Shown here: positions 50,201 through 58,069 of the stretch, in pieces
How positions within the stretch are numbered: position 1 is the stretch's first letter
How the letters are laid out: every line of letters begins with the position of its first letter
Notes under the pieces: generated by a model
Database searches by the model: none
What the model was told of the DNA's origin: nothing
Seen by the model: only the letters and a program-made list of their open reading frames with translations
Source of the DNA: an uncultured Collinsella sp.
GTDB lineage: Bacteria; Actinomycetota; Coriobacteriia; Coriobacteriales; Coriobacteriaceae
Assembly (NCBI GenBank): GCA_902494245.1
Contig: CABUSR010000004.1
Location: forward strand, 7,188 to 71,187
DNA: 64,000 bases
Direction: 5' to 3'
Program-made: the position numbers and the translations under genes

Positions 50201-50432
50201 CAGCAAGGTGTGCAAGTCGTTCCATGTCGATTGTGGCGCGCTCGAGATGCCCTATGCCAAGACCGATGCCTATGCCGCGCTCGAGGCGAGCCGCCGAGCC
50301 CTCACCATCGCCGGCGTGGACGGCACGCGTCTGGCTTGCGCTCGTACCGAGGACGACCTGCCCCACAATGTCAACCCGACGAACATTGCTACGGTATCCG
50401 AGGTCGTGACCGAGGTTATCCGCCGTTCGTAG
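47262..50432 (+). CDS. Membrane-anchored M28-type peptidase domain split by a long acidic insert
   Basis: The 1056-residue protein has an N-terminal lobe resembling M28 zinc aminopeptidases (VVVVAHYDSPRAE, His138/Asp140). Two membrane-helix pairs interrupt it, near 56-95 and 163-207. The core resumes with GAVCNKSSVAAMLGVMDN (about 219-236), where the family has Asp-Asn. Residues about 245-905 are Glu/Asp/Ala/Pro/Ser-rich and probably disordered. The C-terminal lobe (from about 908) has FVATGASDCDGAG in place of the Glu-Glu segment, FFINLESVGAG, and LPHNVNPTN with a single His1035. Several metal ligands are therefore replaced and activity is doubtful. The start ATG 47262 follows GTGGAG. Confidence 0.75.
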   Translation: MANTQNYINHLLQNTGITPACSEEERLAAEDIAQIFRNHGFDPEVQEFNAPAPSRLAFAVTGILAFAGALLMGIGGGIGLVGTLLAVVGAVLYVLERTGHPVVSRLGKTGVSQNVIAYHKASGPLASPRNRPVVVVAHYDSPRAELLAREPYASYRALIAKLLPVATVAPAAVAILRILPLPGALKVLLWIVAILASLVALANAANIISNRHILPYTSGAVCNKSSVAAMLGVMDNVAPFQGENEFPDDVPFDTYFGEQKRRAEEMARAAAEYAAAQQQNDYGNTIEYEEPTYAEDEFGQPIAPDAQTEPEQGEAFDEQIEGFEGASADETLIGAIVPEDQNQAAQAEEFNDEVPAAEPAEEPAEPEPKLYRNAAGNIRFGADAIRALGMLPESCTLDYEEGEEPTFEPEPVPVVTVDDESAAVTAAVAEPEAVSAIDPAAGLDILAPAAPAQDVADESDDEYVEQPRRVSYESDTDFSAEIPAATPHADIASAFSSIGASASNFFKGALAKGKKFVDDFEEKRAAAREAAEQEAIAQQQAAEAARELAAQEFEQNEAVQSAPVDAAEATTSFESQQPASADVVEATTSFEAQQHVDSTMSFDAAQFDSTITFEKQGTAIAEPLPASDEQDDAADDDEPIDAAEIQDATEDEPVEVNSDEEQYAAAEQDDSTEVEQEEVSAVSETPETDESRPYSTQIFTMPTPSGSGATVADVAPTQDETVDSLMAQISSQASPRPQMNVPDPASAPSPAPSSSPLASVPDPSLPSMKQANVASRTSLFDLPDPSAQVNDPFATAQGPEPTSAPVAPPMPVASGAQPIETISVPAPAAPKSRKRGLGGLFGRKKKNEQGSMSDWLGVEDDYDAKKSGRGIGSWDNFEDDNDGWKGGATSSDGASSEDMLSAVASMGDDELLGHDIWFVATGASDCDGAGMKAFLASHRDKLRGVFFINLESVGAGRLSVVTVEGEQQLLKGDRRIMNLVSKVCKSFHVDCGALEMPYAKTDAYAALEASRRALTIAGVDGTRLACARTEDDLPHNVNPTNIATVSEVVTEVIRRS

Positions 50433-50453
50433 ACGGAGCTCTAAGGAGTCAAC

Positions 50454-50672
50454 GTGTTTTCGTATATTAAGCGCCATTGGCCTGTCTACGTGATTTTGAC
50501 CTTGATTGCCATTGCGTTAGGATTTGGGGCTGCCTACATCGTGGGTGCGAAGGGCTCGACCCCCGCCTCCGCAATCAGCGAAGAGGTGGAGCAAGAACAG
50601 AGCACGGGTGCCGATGGGATTCCTGAGTCCGAGCAGGCAATCGTTGATGGTGGATCTTCGTCTGCAGAGTAG
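50454..50672 (+). CDS. Small single-pass membrane protein
   Basis: The 72-residue protein has one N-terminal membrane helix (VYVILTLIAIALGFGAAYIV) and a short acidic, Ser-rich tail predicted outside. The start is GTG 50454, after AAGGAG and 21 bp past the M28-like gene, so the two are probably co-transcribed. The family is unknown; a role as a partner of the large membrane protein is possible. Confidence 0.78.
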   Translation: MFSYIKRHWPVYVILTLIAIALGFGAAYIVGAKGSTPASAISEEVEQEQSTGADGIPESEQAIVDGGSSSAE

Positions 50673-50693
50673 ATACGGCGATTTACATGATTG

Positions 50694-50732
50694 AAAGCGG
50701 GCGAGCCGTGGGACTGGCTCGCCCGCTTTTTC
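50694..50732. terminator. Bidirectional terminator between the small membrane gene and the adhesin
   Basis: AAAGCGGGCGAGCC and GGCTCGCCCGCTTT form a 14-bp stem with an 8-nt loop and a T-run on the plus strand, between convergent genes. Confidence 0.88.
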
Positions 50733-50738
50733 ATCGCG

Positions 50739-53700
50739 CTAGCGCTTCTTTGGAATCGACCTAAGGCGAGCGAACCATAGGGCTGCGGCACCCGAGGTCA
50801 GGAGTGCGGTGATGCAAGCGGCGATGGGAACTGATCCTGTTGCCGGTAGGTCCTGCGGTAGGGTACAGCGTTGAATGACACGGTCCTCGTCATATGACTC
50901 AAGTTTATCGCCGCCGCCGTTGCGGCAAAGATCGACGCGCGCACTGTTGGTGAGTGCGGTTTGGGGCGTATAAGCCGACGTTGCCTGCATGTGCACGACT
51001 GCGCCCCGAGCGTCTGTGCCAAGGATTGCTTTGGCATCGTCAAGGTCGTCGTGCTCGTCTTTGAGATCATCACGGGTCCAAGAATCCACATCGCTTCGAG
51101 TCGTAAAGTCGGCGGCTACTGCACCGTATTCAATGCGAATGCCCGTTACGACGGTATTGGATGCAAGGTCAAGTTCTTTCGCCTCGAGTGTGGTGGATTC
51201 CGTGGTCGAGACATCCGCCTTCCAGAGGCGCCAGCCGTCGTAATCGACGAGGCGGCAATCCTCACCCAGACTTTCCCTTACTTCGTCGGACTCAAGCCAA
51301 GGATTTTCGTGCCCATCGTCAAGTGTCGCGTTTGCCGGCTCACCGACGTCTGTCGAGTCCAACGACGTCGTGCGATACCACACGTTGCACAGACCATTGA
51401 GGTCGCCGATGGCGATGGGGGTTTCGATTGAGACGAATCTCGCCGTATCGTCCTCGGCACACTCAAGATCATCGGTAATTGTGAACTCATCAACCCAGGT
51501 AGTTGAATCGTTTCGAGCGTCGATGGTATAGGAGAAAAGCCCATCCGTATTGGTTTGCATCGCGGCGCGGTTTTTACCATCGCCGTTAGCCAACAGGCCC
51601 TTTTCGATAGGTTGGACAAGTTCCTGACGCTTGTCGACCTGCCCCTTGATCTCGATGGGCGCATCCTTCATCGCGACGGATTGGACTTCTCCCGTATCCT
51701 TTATTTCAAACGTTATCTCCTCGGCAAGGTCATAGGTCCGCGGAGACATCATTTCGCGCAACGAGTAGGTGCCGGGTGCAAGATGTTCGACGCGGTGTGG
51801 CTTGTCGGATGAGGTCCAGGAGTCTATTTTGGTTTTATCGGGACCATATAAGGTGAGCTGTGCGCCTTCCACTTCCTGCTCACCGCTTGCATCGACCTTG
51901 GAGATATCAACCTTGATGTAATCGTCGGATACGTTAAGCCGTGCTTCTACAACGGGTGTTTTCTGGTCGGCATAAGTAAGGTCGACAATATGGGTTGTCT
52001 GATCGAGCAAGAAGCCTGCCGGCGCTTGAGTCTCGACAACCTCGTAGCGTGCGGTGCCAGATCCCAGTGGGAGGTTGCCCGCGCGTGCTTCTCCAGTTTC
52101 ATCCGTCGTGACGGTCGCGACAGTCTCACCGTCGAGCGCGGCAATGCTACCGTCGGGGCGCACGATATCACCCGAGGCACGGATCTCAAAGACGGCGCCC
52201 GCGAGGCTGCTGCCGTCTATGGCATCGGTTTTAACGATCCTGATGTTTCCGGTCGCGGCGTGGTCATAATACGAGGCGATTGCAACGGGCGTTAGATTCA
52301 TGTCGGCGGGTATGTTTACCTCGATCTCTTCGCCGACAAGATAGGGCTCTTTGGCCGAGGTTTCGCGTACATAATAGGTGCCCGGCACGAGCGATTCGGG
52401 CAGTGTGACGGTCCCGGTCGCGTCAGTCGTAAAGGTGTCCATTACGTTATGTGCTGGATACCAGCAAGTTTGTGAGACAGGTTCGTGATTGCTGTCGAGG
52501 AGTTGGAAGGTGAATCCGGCTAGGGGAACAGAAGCGCCTGTTTGGGCATCGCGTTTTACAATCTGGAGATGCGTCGACAGAGCGTGGTTGTCCACGATAT
52601 ATTGAAGCACGGCGCCGTCGGAAATCTGATTGGCCCCGACGGTCCATTCCCCTGCACGTTTAAAACCCTCGGGGACGGTTTCCGGAACCTCGCGAACCGT
52701 GTAGCCGGCACGGTCGTATGGGACGGCTCCGTGGACACCGGCGGGTCGCTTGCCTGTGCCGAACCATGCTTCGGGCTGATCTTTGGTGGAGGCAAAGCCG
52801 TAGATGTTTGTGGTCAGTGTGCCAACAACCTGCTGAGAGCTGTTGCTGACAACCTCAAAGACAACACCACCCGCCGGCTGCTCCAGGCCGGATTGGTCGC
52901 TATTGCCGTAATCCTTGAATTTGGAAATCTCAAGGTTAAACGCAATGGGGATATCGGAAACGCGAGATTCGATCTCGACCACGCCTGAATCGCCGAGCTG
53001 GTCGGCTCCAACGGTATAGGTCCAGCTGTCGTTGGATGGCAGGTAGCCCTCGGGGGCTTTTGATTCGTAGATGGTAAAGGTTCCTAAGGGGACATCGGCG
53101 AGGGTGGCCCGACCGCTTTCGTCGGTCGTGAGGATTTGTGCCCATCCAGGGGTTGATTGCGACACACACGTGAACTCTGCTCCTGCGAGCGAAGCTCCAA
53201 CTTGGGGGCCTGCATTCGTCGCGGCATCGAGCTTTGCGATGCGCAAGGTAATGGTGCCAGGTTGTTCATCAATGGCAACCTGTCCGCCGTCATTCCCCGT
53301 GGTAAAGGCGATGCGATCACGACGGGGGACATAGCCGGCCGGCGCCTTCGTTTCAACTAGGTAGTATGCCGTGTTGGGCAGAAGTGTTGCTTGCGCTCGA
53401 CCGTTGCTGTCCATCTTGATGGTGCCGACACGCGCGCCGCTGGCGCTCTCAAAAACATCGAATGTTGCCCCGGTAAACTGATAGGTATTGTTTCCGCTGG
53501 TAATAACGGTGTTCGCAGACTGCTTTTGGAAGGAAACAGAGACCGCCGGCAGTACATAGAGCATGTCTTGACGTTTGCTGCCGCCCGATACGGCTCCTAG
53601 ATAGCGTCGCGCGCGGTGCGGAGCGGCTTTGATGCTTCCTGATTTTGCGCTGTCGTGGAGCCACCGCGCAGCCGCCACGACTTCATTGTCGGCGGTAAAG

Positions 53701-54170
53701 TGTCCGCTCTTGGTTTTGCCCTGAGCGGTCGTGTAGGAGTAGGTGCCGTCGACATGGGTAGTGCCGTTGAGCATCCATACGGCAAGCTGGGTGGCGGCGC
53801 GGGCGCGATCGGGTGAAAGATGGTAACCGCCAAACGACGTGGCGGTAGGATATCCGTGACAAACGATTGCCGCGAACTCGTCGTCGAGCCACACCCAGCC
53901 TTGATCAAAGTTGAGCCATGGGCCGCCCGGCTTGGTGGGGCCGGGGCGCTCCTGGTTCATGCAGTAGGCAATCGAGGCGTCTTGAGCTTCATACTTGCCG
54001 ATGAAGAAGGGTCCACAATCATCGCTAATAGTGCGGAAGCCGAGCTGGTCGTAGCCATCGACGGCAAATGCGGCTCCCGGTGCCAGGCAGCCGAAAAGCA
54101 GGAAGAGGAGCAGGAGCAGCGGACCTGTTGCGATTGCGCTGTGGACAGAGTGCGTGGGTGCGTTGGACAT
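50739..54170 (-). CDS. Cell-wall anchored adhesin: thioester domain, SpaA/Cna-B repeats, LPATG
   Basis: The 1143-residue product has a signal peptide (PLLLLLFLLFGCLAPGAAFA). An N-terminal thioester domain follows, with the Cys in SIAYCMNQ (Cys70) and the Gln in ATQLAVWML (Gln128), which normally form an internal bond that reacts with host surfaces. About six SpaA/Cna-B modules follow (about 215-830), each ending with YxxxExxAPxGY-type motifs (e.g. YYLVETKAPAGYV, YEVVETQAPAGFL). A region of about 270 residues and an LPATG sortase signal at about 1108 close it, with a membrane helix and a basic tail (RSIPKKR). Isopeptide Lys/Asn/Glu sites are likely but were not checked one by one. No sortase or pilin gene is adjacent. 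Confidence 0.9.
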   Translation of the reverse strand: MSNAPTHSVHSAIATGPLLLLLFLLFGCLAPGAAFAVDGYDQLGFRTISDDCGPFFIGKYEAQDASIAYCMNQERPGPTKPGGPWLNFDQGWVWLDDEFAAIVCHGYPTATSFGGYHLSPDRARAATQLAVWMLNGTTHVDGTYSYTTAQGKTKSGHFTADNEVVAAARWLHDSAKSGSIKAAPHRARRYLGAVSGGSKRQDMLYVLPAVSVSFQKQSANTVITSGNNTYQFTGATFDVFESASGARVGTIKMDSNGRAQATLLPNTAYYLVETKAPAGYVPRRDRIAFTTGNDGGQVAIDEQPGTITLRIAKLDAATNAGPQVGASLAGAEFTCVSQSTPGWAQILTTDESGRATLADVPLGTFTIYESKAPEGYLPSNDSWTYTVGADQLGDSGVVEIESRVSDIPIAFNLEISKFKDYGNSDQSGLEQPAGGVVFEVVSNSSQQVVGTLTTNIYGFASTKDQPEAWFGTGKRPAGVHGAVPYDRAGYTVREVPETVPEGFKRAGEWTVGANQISDGAVLQYIVDNHALSTHLQIVKRDAQTGASVPLAGFTFQLLDSNHEPVSQTCWYPAHNVMDTFTTDATGTVTLPESLVPGTYYVRETSAKEPYLVGEEIEVNIPADMNLTPVAIASYYDHAATGNIRIVKTDAIDGSSLAGAVFEIRASGDIVRPDGSIAALDGETVATVTTDETGEARAGNLPLGSGTARYEVVETQAPAGFLLDQTTHIVDLTYADQKTPVVEARLNVSDDYIKVDISKVDASGEQEVEGAQLTLYGPDKTKIDSWTSSDKPHRVEHLAPGTYSLREMMSPRTYDLAEEITFEIKDTGEVQSVAMKDAPIEIKGQVDKRQELVQPIEKGLLANGDGKNRAAMQTNTDGLFSYTIDARNDSTTWVDEFTITDDLECAEDDTARFVSIETPIAIGDLNGLCNVWYRTTSLDSTDVGEPANATLDDGHENPWLESDEVRESLGEDCRLVDYDGWRLWKADVSTTESTTLEAKELDLASNTVVTGIRIEYGAVAADFTTRSDVDSWTRDDLKDEHDDLDDAKAILGTDARGAVVHMQATSAYTPQTALTNSARVDLCRNGGGDKLESYDEDRVIQRCTLPQDLPATGSVPIAACITALLTSGAAALWFARLRSIPKKR

Positions 54171-54424
54171 GGCTGCTCCTTATCCCTCGTGCGTCGCACG
54201 GGGAGGCTGCGACGCGTAGGATGAGGCTACCCCCGAGGTTCATGCGGGTAAGTACCGGAGCCTGACCAAAAGCTTGCCCAATTCCTGACAAATTGAGCTC
54301 AAATACAACAATCAAGCAAAAGTGCAGGTAGAAGATAGGGAGAACAGGAAGTCAAAGGTCCTCGTCTCCACAATTGAAGCGATTTTCAAACGAATCTCCA
54401 CAGCTAAAACAAGCACCACCACCC
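54171..54424. other. Adhesin upstream region, no gene seen
   Basis: Between the adhesin start and the tRNA-Gly promoter I see no coding frame with a ribosome site; it presumably holds the adhesin promoter. Confidence 0.5.
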
Positions 54425-54454
54425 TTGTATCGAACAAGACAACCGCGTTATACT
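54425..54454 (+). promoter_or_regulatory. Promoter of tRNA-Gly
   Basis: TTGTAT, an 18-nt spacer and TATACT lie 14 bp before the tRNA. Confidence 0.7.
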
Positions 54455-54467
54455 ATCCCCCACATAT

Positions 54468-54542
54468 GCGGGCATCGCCAAGTGGTAAGGCATCAGCTTC
54501 CCAAGCTGACACTCGCGGGTTCGAGTCCCGTTGCCCGCTCCA
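54468..54542 (+). tRNA. tRNA-Gly (anticodon CCC)
   Basis: The 75-nt cloverleaf has acceptor GCGGGCA/TGCCCGC, anticodon loop TTCCCAA, T-arm CGGGTTCGAGTCCCG and encoded CCA. It reads GGG. Confidence 0.96.
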
Positions 54543-54554
54543 TTCGAATTTCAG

Positions 54555-54585
54555 GCACGGTAACGTTTCGTTACCGTGCTTTTTT
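54555..54585 (+). terminator. Terminator of tRNA-Gly
   Basis: GCACGGTAACG and CGTTACCGTGC around TTT, followed by a T-run. Confidence 0.92.
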
Positions 54586-54592
54586 CAATAAA

Positions 54593-54735
54593 GTGCCGGG
54601 ACTCGAACCCGACAGGGTGCGAGCGTTAAATAAACGCGAAGCGTTTATAGCGAGCAGGCAAGGTCGCCGATAGGCGGCCGCAGCCGGTGCGGATTTGCGA
54701 AGCAAATACGCAGACGTCCCGTTGTCCGCTCCACC
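54593..54735 (+). repeat. tRNA-linked hairpin module 1 (after tRNA-Gly)
   Basis: The module begins with CGGGACTCGAACCCG (54598-54612), the exact reverse complement of the tRNA-Gly T-arm. It then carries three small hairpins (AAACGC-GAA-GCGTTT; a GTCGCCGATAGGCGGC stem; GGATTTGCGAAGCAAATAC) and ends with CCCGTTGTCCGCTCCA, a copy of the tRNA-Gly 3' end with one change. It resembles the module after tRNA-Lys. No coding frame fits. Confidence 0.75.
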
Positions 54736-54743
54736 GGGCACGG

Positions 54744-54862
54744 GAGACATGGGGACGGCTAATTCAACAAAGTCTTCCCCTTCGGCTTCGTGAAGCTGAG
54801 GGGCTCGCCTGAAGCCGGTGCGGATTTGCGAAGCAAATACGCGGATGTCCCCATGGCCGCTC
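54744..54862 (+). repeat. tRNA-linked hairpin module 2 (diverged tandem copy)
   Basis: The 39 nt at 54813-54851 match 54682-54720 of module 1 at 37 positions, including the GGATTTGCGAAGCAAATAC hairpin. The flanks differ: ATGGGGAC near the start pairs with GTCCCCAT near the end, and a central hairpin (GCTTCGTGAAGC) replaces two hairpins of module 1. Confidence 0.65.
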
Positions 54863-54966
54863 TTGCGGCAAAATGTTAGGTTAATGCCTGCTGCCCATAC
54901 TTGCACCTGCGCACGGTACAATGGTTGGGTTACGACCAACGTGCCAATAACCAAAAAGGAGCCGCT

Positions 54967-56313
54967 ATGATCGATCGCTATACCCGCCCGGAGATGGGAC
55001 ACATCTTCTCCCTCGAGAACAAGTACGCCATTTGGCAGGAGATCGAGGTTCTGGCCTGCGAGGCCCAGGCGGAGCTCGGCAAGATCGGTATTTCCAAAGA
55101 CGAGGCCCAGTGGATCCGCGACCATGCCAACTTTGAGAAGGCGAAGGTCGATGAGATCGAGGAAGTCACGCGCCACGACGTCATTGCCTTCCTGACCAAC
55201 ATGAAGGAATACATCGATGCCGATGTTCCCGAGGGCGACCCCAAGCCCAGCCGCTGGGTTCACTATGGCATGACCAGCTCCGATCTGGGCGACACGGCCC
55301 TGTGCTACCAGCTCACCCAGGCCTGCGACCTGATCATCGAGGATGTCAAGAAGCTCGGCGAGATCTGCAAGCGTCGCGCCTTCGAGGAGCGCAACACGCT
55401 CTGTGCCGGCCGCACTCATGGCATCCACGCCGAGCCGATGACCTTCGGCATGAAGTTTGGCTCTTGGGCCTGGGAGCTCAAGCGCGATCTGGACCGTCTT
55501 GAGGACGCCCGCAAGAATGTTGCCTTCGGTGCCATCTCGGGCGCTGTCGGCACGTACAGCTCCATCGAGCCGTTCGTCGAGGAGTACGTCTGCGAGCACC
55601 TGGGCCTGGTTCACGACCCGCTGTCCACGCAGGTTATCAGCCGCGACCATCACGCCTATCTCGCCGGCGTTCTCGCCACCACCGCAGCCACCTGCGAGCG
55701 CATCGCTACCGAGGTCCGCAATCTGCAGAAGACTGATACGCTCGAGGCCGAGGAGCCGTTCCGTAAGGGCCAAAAGGGTAGCTCCGCCATGCCGCACAAG
55801 CGCAACCCCATCACCATGGAGAAGGTCTGCGGCCTGTCGCGCGTCGTGAAGGCCAACGCGCAGGTTGCCTTCGACAACGTCGCCCTGTGGCACGAGCGTG
55901 ACATTTCGCACTCCTCTGCCGAGCGCGTCGCCCAGGCCGATAGCTTCATCGCGCTCGACCACATGTTCCAGTGCCTCATTCGCGTTATCGACGGCCTGCA
56001 GCTGTACCCTGCCCGCATGATGGCCAACCTCAATAAGACCCGCGGCCTCATCTTCTCCTCCAAGGTGCTGCTCGCCCTCGTCGACACGGGCATCACCCGC
56101 GAGGACGCGTACGCCATTGTGCAGGAGAACGCCATGGCAACCTGGCACGAGGTACAGGATTGTGTCTCCGGCCCTACCTTTAAGGAACGTCTCGAGGCCG
56201 ATCCGCGCTGCACCGTCAGCCAGGAGAAGCTCGACGAGATTTTTGATCCGTGGGACTTCCTCACTCGTATCGACACAGTCTTTGATCGTCTGGAGCAGCT
56301 GAGCTTCGAGTAG
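54967..56313 (+). CDS. purB: Adenylosuccinate lyase
   Basis: PurB acts twice in purine synthesis, releasing fumarate from SAICAR and from adenylosuccinate. The 448-residue homotetramer subunit has the fumarase-superfamily signature GSSAMPHKRNP, the upstream HYGMTSSDLGDTA and AGRTHGIHAEPMTFG motifs, and the C-terminal lyase domain. ATG 54967 follows AAGGAG; a longer frame upstream lacks a ribosome site. A TACAAT -10-like hexamer lies at 54917. It stands alone, with a stem-loop after it. Confidence 0.97.
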   Translation: MIDRYTRPEMGHIFSLENKYAIWQEIEVLACEAQAELGKIGISKDEAQWIRDHANFEKAKVDEIEEVTRHDVIAFLTNMKEYIDADVPEGDPKPSRWVHYGMTSSDLGDTALCYQLTQACDLIIEDVKKLGEICKRRAFEERNTLCAGRTHGIHAEPMTFGMKFGSWAWELKRDLDRLEDARKNVAFGAISGAVGTYSSIEPFVEEYVCEHLGLVHDPLSTQVISRDHHAYLAGVLATTAATCERIATEVRNLQKTDTLEAEEPFRKGQKGSSAMPHKRNPITMEKVCGLSRVVKANAQVAFDNVALWHERDISHSSAERVAQADSFIALDHMFQCLIRVIDGLQLYPARMMANLNKTRGLIFSSKVLLALVDTGITREDAYAIVQENAMATWHEVQDCVSGPTFKERLEADPRCTVSQEKLDEIFDPWDFLTRIDTVFDRLEQLSFE

Positions 56314-56339
56314 GCTCGGGCATAACGTTAGCTTTTCAG

Positions 56340-56377
56340 GGCGCTTTGCTGGTAATGTGTGTTGCCGGCAAAGCGCC
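56340..56377 (+). terminator. Stem-loop after purB
   Basis: GGCGCTTTGC and GCAAAGCGCC pair, without a T-run; probable weak terminator. Confidence 0.5.
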
Positions 56378-56380
56378 TCG

Positions 56381-56409
56381 TTGCATTTAGGGAAAGACGG
56401 GGATAATAG
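56381..56409 (+). promoter_or_regulatory. Promoter of the TSCPD gene pair
   Basis: TTGCAT, a 17-nt spacer and TAATAG lie 32 bp before ATG 56442. Confidence 0.65.
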
Positions 56410-56441
56410 TCGTCTCGAATAGCATTCTGAGAGGGGATCGC

Positions 56442-56705
56442 ATGATTTCGTTTGATTACAAGCCTCAGGGCGTGTGTGCTCGCAATATTCACCTTGACCT
56501 TTCCGATGACGGCAACAAGGTGATGGGCGTTGAGTTTACCGGCGGCTGCGACGGCAATCTCAAGGCTATCTCCAAGCTGGTCGAGGGCGCTCCTGCCGAT
56601 CGCGTAATCGAGGTTCTCGCCGGTAATACCTGCGGTATGAAAAAGACCTCCTGCGCCGACCAGCTTACACGCGCTATCGAGGCCGCTCGCGCCGAGATCG
56701 CCTAA
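56442..56705 (+). CDS. TSCPD-domain protein (TIGR03905-like)
   Basis: The 87-residue protein has the TSCPD-type end TSCADQLTRAIE and conserved cysteines (GVCARN, GGCDGN, NTCGMKKTSC). It matches the small stand-alone family whose motif also occurs at the C-terminus of some ribonucleotide reductases. The cysteine pattern suggests metal or redox binding; function is unproven. The stop codon overlaps the start of the next gene by 1 nt. Confidence 0.88.
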   Translation: MISFDYKPQGVCARNIHLDLSDDGNKVMGVEFTGGCDGNLKAISKLVEGAPADRVIEVLAGNTCGMKKTSCADQLTRAIEAARAEIA

Positions 56706-57916
56706 TGGGTATCGCCGATCACATCAAGAACGGAATATCGCGCCGCGGCTTTGTACTCGGTGGGGCTGCCGCGGGCGCTGCCACGGTGCTTGCCGGATGC
56801 TCGAAAAAAACGGGCACCAGCGATGATGCCGCCGGCGAGCCGCAGGTTATCAAGGACGATTCCAAAATCATCTCGATTACGGATGAGTACGAGGCAGTCG
56901 ATATCGATCTTGAGCCGGCGGCGTCGTGGACGCTGCCTCTGGGTACGCTGCTGTACTACTGCGACGGCGATTACGCCGCGGCGATGATGGCGCCTGCATC
57001 GGCACTGCATGCCAACACACTCGGTGTGCTCAACCTGGGCGATGGCTCGCTTACCACATTAATCGAGGATCCTATCGAGGGCACGGGATATGCATTCTAC
57101 GATGTCCGTGCCGGCGACGGCGTATTCGCGTGGGTTGAGATGAACTTTGCCAATTCATCGTGGAAACTCTACGCTCAAAATCTGTCGGGCGCTTCGCTCT
57201 CTGGCGATGTGGTTGAGCTCGATCGAGGTGGCAAGGACTATGATCCGCCCCTGTTTACGGCGTTCGGGTCATCGGTTATCTGGTATAAAATGACTTCGGC
57301 AGGCGGCAATAAAACGAGTAGTGATTCGTTTTGCTATCGTCGCTCGCTTGATGAATCCAAGGCCGAGGCAATTTGGAAATCGACGGGCCGCTTTGCATCG
57401 GCCCCGCGCGCGAGCGACGGCATTTTGACCATCTCGCCGCGTGTCCGCAACGACGAGGGCGTCTACTACGGCATAACGGCAATCGATCTGACCGACGGCA
57501 ACAACACCAAGCGTGCCCAGCTGGTCCTCCCTTCGTCAGTTTCGCCTTTCGAGGCCGTATATATGGGCGATACCTTCGTGTTTTCTATCGAGGCGGCCTA
57601 TAGTGGCGTGGGCAGCCTGGGCAATATGGGCACGTATATCGGTAATGAGGGAGGGCCGTACCTCTTCCTGTCACGCGAGCCGCTCGCATGTGCGGCTGGC
57701 AAGAAGAATAAATACCTTGTTAAGGTACAGGCGTCGCATTTCCTGATCGACACCTCTGCCAAGACCTATGGCTCACTGCTGTCGCCCGACCGCGCTTTGG
57801 AGTATGGCGATTATCCAGCTACGGCGGGAAAATCGGACTCATTCCTTACGTACGCCACGGTGCGCAACAGCCAGGGTATACCAGAGACGGTCACTGCACG
57901 CCTATTCTCTCTTTAA
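56705..57916 (+). CDS. Tat-exported lipoprotein of unknown function
   Basis: The 403-residue protein starts with a twin-arginine signal (ISRRGFVLGGAAAGAATVLA) ending in a lipobox LAGC, so it should be folded before export and lipid-anchored. The rest has alternating beta segments and repeated Trp/Tyr-rich turns (FAWVEMNFANSSWKLYAQNL; SSVIWYKMTS), suggesting a beta-propeller; this is a guess from pattern. No enzyme motif is seen. Translation is coupled to the TSCPD gene (1-nt overlap). Confidence 0.82.
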   Translation: MGIADHIKNGISRRGFVLGGAAAGAATVLAGCSKKTGTSDDAAGEPQVIKDDSKIISITDEYEAVDIDLEPAASWTLPLGTLLYYCDGDYAAAMMAPASALHANTLGVLNLGDGSLTTLIEDPIEGTGYAFYDVRAGDGVFAWVEMNFANSSWKLYAQNLSGASLSGDVVELDRGGKDYDPPLFTAFGSSVIWYKMTSAGGNKTSSDSFCYRRSLDESKAEAIWKSTGRFASAPRASDGILTISPRVRNDEGVYYGITAIDLTDGNNTKRAQLVLPSSVSPFEAVYMGDTFVFSIEAAYSGVGSLGNMGTYIGNEGGPYLFLSREPLACAAGKKNKYLVKVQASHFLIDTSAKTYGSLLSPDRALEYGDYPATAGKSDSFLTYATVRNSQGIPETVTARLFSL

Positions 57917-57975
57917 GCTTAGAGGGGTTAAAAAGGCGCCAACAGGGGAATAAGCGCGTTGTAATTGTGAGTACC

Positions 57976-58014
57976 GCCCGCCGAGCTGCCGCGTCATAGC
58001 GGCATCTGGCGGGC
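57976..58014. repeat. Two-step stem-loop before the response regulator
   Basis: GCCCGCC pairs with GGCGGGC and, inside it, TGCCGC with GCGGCA. No T-run follows, so it could be a terminator remnant or a regulatory hairpin between the lipoprotein gene and the two-component genes. Confidence 0.45.
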
Positions 58015-58069
58015 TCAGGTGCGTTAAAATGGGCTTATTCTTAGCTAATTGAGACAGGGGGGCCGTGTT

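Noticed and set aside
47211..50477. An open frame of over 1000 codons on the minus strand opposite the M28-like gene
   Set aside because: It is the mirror of a gene with GC-rich third positions and repetitive acidic codons; the translation is low-complexity Arg/Leu/Gly with no domain or ribosome site.
54593..54862. CRISPR array
   Set aside because: Only two imperfect repeats of unequal layout, no regular spacers and no cas genes.
54571..56148. 525-codon minus-strand frame opposite purB
   Set aside because: Antisense shadow; it also runs through the hairpin modules and has no ribosome site or domain.
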